Program-made: the position numbers and the translations under genes
The notes under the pieces: generated by a model
Databases searched by the model: none
What the model was told of the DNA's origin: nothing
Seen by the model: the letters and a program-made list of their open reading frames with translations, nothing else
Shown here: positions 35,401 through 47,400 of the stretch, one piece after another
Layout: each line of letters opens with the position of its first letter
How positions within the stretch are numbered: the first letter of the stretch is position 1
From: Nematopogon swammerdamellus
Lineage: Eukaryota; Arthropoda; Insecta; Lepidoptera; Adelidae
Direction of reading: 5' to 3'
Assembly (NCBI GenBank): GCA_946902875.1
Contig: OX336338.1
Location: 10,097,971 to 10,161,970 of the forward strand
Length of the DNA stretch: 64,000 bases

Positions 35401-38400
35401 TGCCGTGCCATCAAGAAAATGAAACCGAAAAACTACACAAATGGCTCGATATCCATGAGTAGTTTCGTCTCACAAGTAAACTATTTTGAAAACGTATCTC
35501 CAGTGCTTTTTCCATTGAACCGTCGTCGGAGAGTTAAAAACGGTTCAGTGCCGTGACATTGGGCTCTCTTCCCACATTCGCTGTCGTCGCCAGAAGTGTG
35601 TCGAATTTTATAAAAAAAAAACATTGTGAACGCTTGTAAAGAGGCGCCGCTACGGTAGGATGAGTGATTGTGAAAGTCAGACTGAGTTACAATTTTTTAC
35701 CCCTGGAGATGACTACCACCTTACATAACCAGCGATACACTCAATATTATGCTGTCATTATTATTGCTGTTCCCCAGTTTACGTAACAATCGAGTGTTGA
35801 CATTCCGGGCATTCGTTTACAGACGTCAATCTCAATGTTGACTTCAACCGTTGGACACATGATAGGTAATCCACAACCCACAACTGGTTTCGATTCAACG
35901 AACGTTACGATTAGCGTTGCTTCGTTGCATCGTCTGCTTGCGTTGATCAAACTTGCCTTTGTCTTGGAATATGGAGAAACCCAACATGGACAGGTTATCA
36001 GAATTTACGTAAACCATGTGAAAAATCTAACGTGGTATTAATATAATTTTTTAAATACATTGAAAACTTACTGCTTGAAACAGTTGAACGATGGATGCAC
36101 TTCGTCATAATATAACTTGTACACTCGTGCACTTATGTTACACATGTTGTACATAAATTGTAAACATGCTATTCACTTATTATAAATGTTTTAATTGTTA
36201 TTTTCTTTTTTGGTTTTTGTTAATATGTTTGGTTTTAAGTATCTTAAATATTCTTCGACTTTCTATATCGCTAATGTATGTTAGTTTATCAGTGGAAAAA
36301 TATTATTGGTGTAAGTGTATATATCAATCCTACCGTATGCAAATGTTATGCTACAATCTCCAATCTTGGTTACTTAAAATAAATAAAATAAAATAAAAAT
36401 AAGAAAAAGTATCTACGAGAAGGACCTAACAAAATTTACTATCCATTGAAATCACAGAGATGGCGGCGAGGTGGAATGGTTTAGCGAAACGGATGTGCTA
36501 GAACGTGGCTTTACGTGAGTTGTCTGATTGGAGCGTCAGCGCGGCGCGGCGAGGGTAATGCGATGTAATGTGACGGATGGCCCGTCGACACTGCCGCGGC
36601 CGACCACAATAAACCACCGTAAGGGGTGGGCAGAGGGAACGAACGCGAGCTTCACGCCGCCGCTCTGTCAAACCCACTCAACTCTGCAGCGTCAACAGAC
36701 ACGCTGAGCGTCGCGCTGAACCTACCTCATCCATCTTTACTTGTCTGATGTAATGATAATTATTTTGGATGTTAGAAAGATGTAGGTACTTCGTGCGTTT
36801 CCTAAATGGTGTCATTGTGCTTTACTGTACTACGTAGACGAAAGTTATGTTCATATTATACATAATGTTTCCGAGACTTCTCAACAAATTATTCCGCTTG
36901 TCTCCGTGAAACAAGTTGCTCGGTATGTACCTACTCGTATCTTTATACATACATAAGACAGATCGCAAATTAGACATCTGCTTCATATTCCACTTCTGTC
37001 GGATGCTCCGGAAGGTGCTCCGGCAAGACATAGAGCTTTTGAGACGAGCTGCAGTGACGCAAGAGGGCGGCCATCGCGAGTCGCTTGCGCAACCTCGCCC
37101 GCGCCTAACCGATCTTGTACGTTTCGATAACGTAAACTATCCTCTCCGTCGAGCGGGGCCCAGCGCTCGTGCTACGAGTAGGGCGCGGAGATGGTACCTA
37201 AGCCGCACAGGACGCAGCCGACACTGTGTCTATACTGGCTTGGATTAGGTTACATTTGGTTTCACCTAGTTCGGATTATTTTCAGAAAATTCGACATGTA
37301 GGTTAGCATCACTCTCACAACATTTTCTCTTCACTGTACTACTGCAATGTTTCTATTTGTCGTTGCTGACTTCCTTCCTTTCCACCTATAGCTATTGCAT
37401 TCATCGATTGCTATCAATCACCTCCTTTCCTCCAACCGAACACACGTCGCAATGTTTACGAAGCTGAGGACACCTCCGCTGCGTGCGGGGCGCGGCCCGC
37501 GTGCAGCATCCTACGCGAGCGGCTTACTCTACCCGCGCGGCGGAGCGGAGGCGGCCGTGTGATCTGTACCCTAATCACGAGATTTAACCTACACCGCGTA
37601 CTACGCTACGCCGTGTTCTCCGCATCATTTTGTATGGAGGAACGGAGCAGGACCTCTAGTGATAAATTTGCGAACTTCGTTTCTCCATACAAAATGATGC
37701 GGAGAACACGGCGTAGCGTAGTACGCGGTGTAGGTTAAATCCCGTGATAAGGGTACAGTTGTGTGTTTTGTTTGTGCCTCCGCACCCGGTACCACCCAGA
37801 CTAGACACAGCGGTGCGGTACGTCCATGTACCTACAATTTTGACAGCCTGTACACGTCATGGGTCCGAAAATACATGATACGTCATTGGTCCGAAGACGA
37901 TTTTTTTTTACTATTGCCTCTCAATAAATAATACGGGTGTAGGATTCAGGTGGTCCGCTCTTCCTGGCTCAGAGCAATAATTTATTTTGCCAAGTGATGA
38001 GAAACGACGATGTCTAAGTTTGTGATCGTCAGACAGTGGTATAAGCGCCAGCAAGATGCAAGATATTCCGATGTCAGTTTCTCGAAATGACTCCTTCCTT
38101 GGCTTGGCCCCCTGGTGGGCGTATGCCTTCTTGGACGGCGTGTGCTTGCTGATGTAGCAATGGCTGAGGGGAATGCAAACATCCGCCTTGTAGTGTGGCC
38201 ACGTTAACTCGCACGAACAACTTTTGCAATGGATGAAGATGGACAGGATGAGCAACACGCAGATTATGAAGCGGACTGATGCCGCCACCGCACGCGTCGA
38301 ACTGTCACGCGCTAGAATTAGACGTTTAACGTTTTATCGATTGTGGTCTACTTTTTATTGTGCTCCATATTACATTGCGTTGTGTCGATAGCCGTCTCGC

Positions 38401-41400
38401 GTCTGAAACTATCGGCTATTTATATCGTTCTGTTGTTGTCGGGGAGCAGCGGTCTGTGCCGATTCGAAGGGACCGTTTGCTCTCGCAGACGTCCGTACCG
38501 TACACCATCCACCATCGCCGAGCCTGCTTCCGAGAGTTACGCGCTACTCAACAAGCTTATTTTCAGCTCGAGCGAAAACAACTAAGAAATTTGCAATAGA
38601 AACATACTCGAAGCGACTAAAACATAATATTGTTAAAGTTCGATAATTATACCCTCCTCTTGTATTGCTCGGTTCCTCCTTCGAGATGAATTTTGGTTTG
38701 GATTTCGCAATGCAAAGAATATATACACAAAAGACACTAGTCGAAATTTCCTCGTTTTGACACGCCTACTACGTCCTGAATTATGTCGCGTACGTTTGGT
38801 CTAGTAAAGCCAATAACCACAAGCAACAATAATATAAAGCATTATTGAAAAATTTCTCGGCTTCACTCACGGTCGTCTCTGAGCTATGTGACTCGACGTT
38901 TCGGGCCAAACGTGTGGCCCATGAGCGCTGCCTGCCTGGTGCGACGGTTGGCAGCCAACCGTCGCACCAGGCAGAGTGCTGACGACCGTTAGTAAACACG
39001 AGACATTTTGTAAAGTTTAACAACTACGGTAATTTCAAAACCAACAATACTTGATGGCATCGTGTATTCCTAATACTGTTGTAGATACCTGAGATATCGA
39101 CGCTGCTCGATTTTCAATCACACATTAATAATATGCGTACGCCAGTAGGTATATAATGCTGCATAATGTACTACGTGCTAATATGTCCTCAATCAAATAA
39201 TTAGCTCTCGCAGAGACGTCTGCTCGTTTCGGCGAAACGATAAAGTTGGCATGGCTGGCTGGAGTCGCTAAACGAAGTTCAGCTCGCCTGTTCCAGGCTA
39301 GCTGCGTAACCATTGCTAAGAGATCTCTCAAAGCCTAGCAGGCGTCAAGCTGCCTACTTTAAGACAAGCATCCACCGGTCAGCTACGTCGTCTGCTACAT
39401 TCATGCATGACCTCAACCACGTCTCTGTTGGAATTATTCTGCTTCTTGCTGCGAACAACTTTTGAAGTTCATCGAAAGATTTGAAATTCAATTACATTAC
39501 GTTAAAATGTGATTTAAAAACATAATGCGCGTATCTAACTACCAAGAAATGCTATAAGAAAGGCACCGCGCACGGCGGGCGGCGTGGCAGTTCCTTATCT
39601 CGAGCTCAACACACGTGTTTAATAGGTAATTATTATTTTTATGTTTGTAAGTAATTCGATCTACTTTCTTGTCGCACCGTCTACAGTAGTTTAAACTTAG
39701 CGACGCGACAGCACAGTGTCAGTAGGTACTCACACGTTGATATCTGCATAGGTACTTACTGCAGTGTACAAGTATACCATATTTACATATTATGTATAAC
39801 TACCTGCGCGGTTTATCTTTATTGGGATTCGGACAGACTGATCTATTATCCGGAGACGTCGGCCAAAAGTTATTTTGTTCTCTGCTTCAACACATTTCAT
39901 CTTCTATATGCTTGACCTACTTTATGCTGCAGATTCAGGTCCAAAAAAAGCACAGACAATAAAATACACCACCTTTATAATTATAATAGATCATTGTAAA
40001 AATAAATAGGTCATAAACTCCCGTAGGTATTCGGAATACATTTGGGAAACGAGTAGAGGTGCTTGAACTTTAAACATCCATACTTACCATGATGGAAACC
40101 GCTCCTGGACTTTAAACATCATTCCATACCATGATGGAATCCGCTCCTGGACTTTAAACATCATTCCATACCATGATGGAAACCGCTCCTGGACTTTAAA
40201 CATCATTCCATACCATGATGGAAACCGCTCCTGGACTTTAAACATCATTCCATACCATGATGGAAACCGCTGCTGAACTTTAAACATCATTCCATACCAT
40301 GATGGAAACCGCTCCTGGACTTTAAACATCATTCCATACCATGATGGAAACCGTTCCTGGACTATCGAAACGAACGAGCGAAACGAAACCAAGTGCATCG
40401 AAAACGTATGTATACGAGTCGCCTCTCTGTTCAGAGGCTGTATACAGTGAGTGAAGTCCGAGAGTTGGGAAATGAAAGCACGCGTCGCACCAGCACCGGC
40501 AGCCTTGTCTTTATTTCTAGCCGTCTTCGATTCGTTCGGAAGATTGGTGCCGGTCGCACGCCACCTCCTCCGCGCCGCGGGCGCCGCCGCCGCCGCCCCT
40601 CTCCTCAGCAAAGGTCGACTTTATATATTAATAACAGGTCGTATCTAAAAATATGTTTTTCTTTCATTCGTTCAAAGTAGATCTAACTAACGATGGAAAA
40701 GAGCGAAAGAAGCTTTCGGGAAACGCGATAGCACACGCCCTCAAAATCCCACCGGCCGTAATTTTTCAGCATCTCTGTTCAATCTGTTACGTCAGAAGGC
40801 GCGCGCGCGCCCGTGCGTGTGCGGTGTCCGTGCGCGCGCGCGCAATATCTCGCGCTCGGCAAATATTAACGATGGATCCCGCCGCCGGGCCGGCCACCCA
40901 TCGGCACACGCTGCAGCTGGCCTACATACCTATATTATGTAGCCGTTGTGAGACTCACTCCATCCTCCATTAGGAATTCTTGCAATTTAATTATTGGATC
41001 CCAGTTTTATGACTCTGGTTAAAGCAGTAACGCAGTTCGTTAGAGGTGTATGCCCTCATAAATTCAACACATTACTGATGATCATATCATGAGCGAAGTG
41101 CACAATGATCGTCGAAGAATAAAATAAGTGTCTTAATAAATTACAGTAAATAAAAATGGTCTTTGCCCGTTACAAGCGGGGGAATCAAACGAGAAATGGC
41201 CGAGACATGAAGTGTTAGGTTATAGCAGTTTTATCTGCGCGTGCACAGAGATAACCCGGACGAGGGCGTGCGCAGCTTCTGCCATTTCACTTTAAATATA
41301 GAAATGGCGCTCGGCCGCCGACGGCCATAATGTCGCTGACCTTATTGCGCTCCGCGACTGCGGCAACGTCCCGCCAGTCTCGACTCGACCGACCCTTATT

Positions 41401-44400
41401 TCGACCGACGACCGGAGGAGCGCCCTCTCTAGACCTAGGGGCTGTGTTTGCGATGCGTTACGCCGTGCATTAATCTCGCTTCGTTTCGGCTGCTCCGCCA
41501 GCTTCCCAGAGAATCTTGAAATCTTGTCGATGGTCGGAACATTTGCACAACGATGACACTGTTAAGTCCTGGGAATGTTTCTTGTGAAAATCGGTAAGGC
41601 TTCTCCGGAGCTGCCGGGACCGTATTCGCGGCGCCCGTGCCCGATGACCAACGTCGCTCCAAGTTCGGAAAGAGTATAATGACTGGTCAGTTTGTGTGGG
41701 CGTTGACCGGCGCCGGCGGCGGCGCGTGGCGCACGGAGCGCGCGGATGGTTAAATTCTTCAAAATATAAAATCACTCATTCTTTATTTTCACAAATCACT
41801 TTATTACTTATTTTAGTTTATCTCTGCAAATTATATGTAAATGCGGTTTAATTTGGCGTAGTAAATTCAGGCGAGTCAACTTGTACTGGTGTGCCTAAGC
41901 CTAATCTTGAACACGGCTGCGCGTGCGCCGTGCGTGCGGACGATCCCGCTGACAGATAATTATGCTGAATCGGAAACGAGATGCGTGAACTGTAGAAAAC
42001 TGCTTCTCTGCGGGCAGTTTCCGTTTATCTTCTTGTAAAAAATGTGTAATGTTAAAACCAAAATGTTGATGCTAATAAATGTTTTGTATTTTATTATCGT
42101 AGGATTCGCTCGTAGAGTTTGAGTTCGCACTCTTTTAGAAAGTACTACACACTATGTTATGTAATATGCACCTACATACGTCATCTAATACGGCCGCGTG
42201 CTTGCTTGCCTTGCTTGTTTGGGCGCGAAGACAAGGTTCTACAAGTGCGCTTCCATGTTGAGGTCTTACCAAGAATTGCTTGATTATTATTACTTATTTG
42301 CTAGGGCGTCCTTAGACACCATGGCCGGCTCGGCACCACAAGTCGCGCTTTCCATATAAAAAATAAAATAAAAAATGGTGGACGGAAACGCGTGTGGTTT
42401 GACAGCAATGAAGTTCTTGAAGAAAATCTATTCGAATCTATTGTGTGCCTTCTAGGTCTACTTACTTAGCTTAAATTTATCAGATATGCTTAAAGCTGTC
42501 GAGTTGGTACCTACCTACTGGTCACTAACTCTACTGCTATCGTATTGGACGATTGATGGTCTCCATGTTACTAGTTAAGTTCAGCGTAGCCCAACATGTT
42601 GAAGAGGCAAAAGCAAAAGCAAGATGGTGGTTTTTCTCCCGGGCTCCAAAGTCTGGATATATATCAGAAGTTTGCTGATATCAGGAGAGACGAAAGAAAT
42701 AACTTTTTCAAACTAGCTATCAAACTCTGGGAGGATACGCGCGGCGCGTCTGCAGTGTTTGGCGCCCGTCCAATAGCAACTAGCTGTCTTCAATTCTTCT
42801 ACAAGACGGCATCTCCGAGTGGGCTATGTGCTTCTTCGATATCGGGCGGGCTTATTTCATTATTTATTTAATTTATTCTGGCCTAGATAACGTTACACGT
42901 ACTAGGTCATTAATCCTAAAGCGTAATCTAGTTTATGTGTAATGTGTAATTAAATAAGTAAAACTATCTTGAATAGTGAATCACCTAAGTGGGCTCCCTT
43001 TTCGCCACCAATTATATCTTTATAGGTTTTGAAAATGTGTGACGAATAAATCATGTTTTCTTTCTTTTTTAAAGTGGGGCGACAGCCATAGCTAGTAGTT
43101 TCACAAAATGTTCACGTTCAAACAAGTGCATGCATGAAATTTAACGTGCTAGCTTCGAAGCAGCAGTTTCTTTGGCGGCGTCCAATACCCTCCTGTTTGT
43201 TTAGCTAGCTAGTGCATGCATGCATGTTTAATAGTTTTTTAATAACTGTACCGCGGTACAATTAAGGCGTCACGCCGAGTGCACTGGTCGTCGATCGTAC
43301 TCGTAGCCATGAAACCATACACTTGTGTTATTCATACTGCCAATACATACCAATTCCCACCTTATCCTGGGCGTATAGTGTGCGAATTTGAATATAAACT
43401 GAACTCGTTCCGGTTTCAGGGCAATTTGCAATGTATTCGTCAGACATTAGGTTTAGAATGGGACGGGTAATATAATTTTGCTGTACGCAACAGTGGACGT
43501 CTTGCCGAGTGTTGAGAACACAATGCGTGACCACAATCCTGAGCTGATAGTGTTGGTCATAGCCTATGTACCTACTTATGCATTAATAGACAGACAGTCA
43601 ATAATTTCGTAACATATTTTCGCATATTATATGGGTTTCGCATATATTACCGTAGTTGTTAAAGATTATTTAAAAATCTGTTAAGTGCGAGTTTTACTCG
43701 CGCACGGAGGTTTCCGTACTATCCGCTGTTATGCGCCTATCTTTTGTCTTTCAACAATGCAATGTATAAAAGCCTGTGGCGCCATCTATTATTCAGTAGT
43801 GTGAATAATCGATTTTCCGGACGTTTGTTGTATGGGAGCCCCCTTAATTTTTAAATTTTTTTTTAATTATTTGTTTTATCCCCCATAGTAACACATATTC
43901 TGTGAAAATTTCAACGGGTTACCTATTACGGTTCAAGAGATACGGCCCTCGGACAGACGTACGGACGGACGGACGGCGGAGGCTTAGTAATAGGCTTCCG
44001 TACGGGATACGGAAACCTAAAAAATTACCGCTTTACTCACGGCCGTCTCTTGGGGCGAGGGCCTCCCAACTATTCCCAAGCTACCTTATCCAAGAGGTGA
44101 ACGTCGTCGGTCTGCTTGACTCGATGTTGAGGTTGTGACGAGGGTTGTTTGTCGGCAGGCCTGCATAGACGACAACCTGGACATGGTGGAGTTCCTGGTG
44201 AGCCGCGGCGCCGACGTCGACCGCGGCGACAACGAGGGCTGGACTCCGCTCCACGCCACCGCCTCCTGCGGCTTCATCAGCATAGCCAGGTATCTTCTAC
44301 GTAGTCTCTCTCTACTTCATGCATATCTCTTCTAGCCACCTTTATAGGCTTCGGTATTGAGCAACTAGTTAGAGTCTTAATTTCTCATATTATGTATTGT

Positions 44401-47400
44401 GTGATTTTATGACTGATTTTGAATATTAATTATTATGATTGAGACTGTGCTTATGTGCTTAAAATGTTTATTTTGTATTGTGATTTTGTTTGACAATAAT
44501 TTATGTGTTTTTTTTTTTCAAATTATGTGAAATTTACTATGCTGTCTCTGTGTGGCCAAAAAGTTAATATAGAATTTGTGTTTGAACGCTGTCAGAGACC
44601 CTAAAACATCGGCCAGATACCTATCTTCCGTCGCGTCGTCTTCGCTCCGAATCCGTCAGGTGTTCGTATGACCGTCCGTGTCACATGTTTCAATGCATTG
44701 AACCGTGGTGACGGCTACACCGAACTTGGCGTATAATATTATATATTGGAATGTATTGTTATCAGTCTTCTATATCAAGGAAATGCAAACAAAAAATTGT
44801 TATCTTTAGTTCACGCCAATTCATCTTTATTTGAACTCGCTCAAACAATAAACTCCATCCACTTAATTTTATTGGGAGAGCTCACAGCTGATAAAACGAG
44901 AGTAGTAAACATTTAGTCACACCCAGCCATGTTAGGTACATACCTACTGATTCATTCAATAATATTCATTGACTAAGTGTTACATTACCTACTGATTTCC
45001 AGCTAATTATTGTAACGGTTTTGGTTGGTTCTTTTTAAATACTTAGTAGGTACATTTTTAGGGTTCCATATCTCAAAACTCTAAAGTGGAAAAACGGAAC
45101 ACAAGAGTCTGTCTGTCCGTTGTCACAGCTTATTATCTCCGAATATACTGAAATAACTTTCTACCGCAACCAGTTACGAAACTCAGTTACGTAACGGCCG
45201 GAAGGACGAAATAAGTTGAAAATTGGTAAATATTATATATTGAGTTTGATGATCAGCCGTATTTAATGAACGAATTTTGATGATGGGTTGTTGTTGTTGT
45301 TTTGGTTTGGGGTTGGCTCTAGACCTGCAAACTAATCCCGCTTGGTTGGGGACCTTCGTGCAAAACCCCTATCCCTTAGTCGACTTTTACGACATGCGAC
45401 GGGGAGAGATGCAGTGGGGCTATTCTTTTTAAGTACCGACCCCACACGGTACTTTTGATGATGGGGTACAGATTACAAAGTAAAAAAAAGTCATGTGACA
45501 TTATGTATACATAGGGCACACTAAAAGTTTCCGGAATTGGCCACTTACATAAACAATATTTAAAAAGTAATTACAACATTTGAAAATGGAACTCTTTGGC
45601 TGTAGAATGCAGTTTGTTTCATCTGACTGTCAATTGTTTTTCCATTGTGGCGCCATTTTAAAAATTGCGTGTCTACAATAACATAAATTTAACCCGGGAA
45701 AATTTTCGTAGTATGATTTTCTACGATTTTAAGTGTAATTTGACAGCTCATCAGAGCCACGCTCGGCTTCAATCTGCTTTTGGCGATGAAGCACCATGCA
45801 AGACGACTATTTATTGCTGGTTTGCAGAATTCAAGCGCGGTCGTGTCAATCTCAGTGACGAATCTCGCGATGGTCGCCCGTTCACCGCTGTGAACAACAA
45901 AAACATCGATGCTGTGCGCCGTATGATCGAAACAGACAGGCATGTGACCTACCATGAGATTCGGGCATCCTTAGACATAGGCATGAGTCAAATACAATCA
46001 ATCCTACACAAACATTTGGGTGTGAGAAAGCTGTGCTCGCGGTGGATCCCACACAATTTGACCGAGGCTCAAAAAACGCACCGCGTCACTTGGTGCAATG
46101 CCATGCTTACCAGATTCAACAAAGGCGCTTCAAATTTGGTGTGGGACATATGTAGTAACAGGTGACGGCACCTTGTGACTTTTTTCTGTTCCCAAAAATT
46201 AAGAACCAATTACGCGGTCAACGATTTTCATCACCAGAAGAGGCTGTCGAAGAATATGAAAAACACGTTTCTGAGGTCACCACGGAGGAGTGGCACAAAA
46301 GTTTTCAAAATTGGTTTAATCGTATGAAAAAGTGCATTTACGCAAAGGGAGAATATTTTGAGAAACAATAAATTCATTTTTGACCTTTAATAGTATTTTA
46401 TTCTTATTAATTCCGGAAACTTTTAGTGTGCCCCACGTATATTACTGACAAGGGCTCGTTATAAAGAATACACTTATTTTTTTATAATTTTAAAAAGACA
46501 GTTCATTTTAAGTGGTTTATGATAATGTTGCAGATTCCTCCTGGAGAGTGGAGCTAATGTTGCTGCTGTCAACTATGACGGAGAACTACCTGTGGATATA
46601 GCAGAGAGTGATAAAATGGAAGAAATTCTCCAAAAAGTGATCAATGAGAAAGGTAAGCTTTGCTCTGCCAAACATTTGTTTACCTTTATTTATAAAACCT
46701 GACACGGTCGGCTACATCACCTACTACACCCGAGATGTCGGCCCTGAACACCTTGGTGAACTAGGTGCCATGTCAGTCCATCCTCTTGGTCTTGTCGGCT
46801 ATACTGAACTGGCCGGAAAACATGAACTATTACTACAATAGCCGCTTCGACAGATGTTCATTACATTCATTATTAGTAACTAAATCTTCTATTATTGTTT
46901 CACTATCTTTTGCCCGAGGCTTCGCTTCGCGTGATGCTGCTCACAGCTCAGGCCGCCGATGACGTAGCTTTATGATTTATAGCCTAGATCCGTCTTGAGA
47001 AGTGACAGAATGCAACAGTGAAAACTATATGTAAATCCATAAAGTGGTTCTCGAGTTATATATTCATTATATTTATTATATAATATATATTATATTAATA
47101 ATTATATAATAATTAATTATTATTAGCTTGGAGGCTTGTCTCCCGCCGCCGGCGGTATTACCGTATTTAATTTTTATATTAATTTTGTGTATTTTTATTA
47201 CTTTTTTGTATAATATATATAAAATTAATGTAAAATTTTCAATATGTGAAATAAAGGATATAATATTATATTATACAATAATATAAATATTTTTAGGTGT
47301 AATAATTATTGTATGACTTGTAATATGAAAAATTATTATTAATAAAAAATCTAAATCTAATCTAAATCTATTAGGTTCAAATCTCACTTTATTTATTAGG

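Noticed and set aside
40084..40611. 175-codon repetitive protein on the minus strand
   Set aside because: Produced by a 42-bp tandem repeat whose period is divisible by three; no start context or homology.
42596..42871. ATG-initiated 91-codon frame
   Set aside because: No recognisable domain, no flanking exons, isolated in intron 1; kept only as a note in the region entry.
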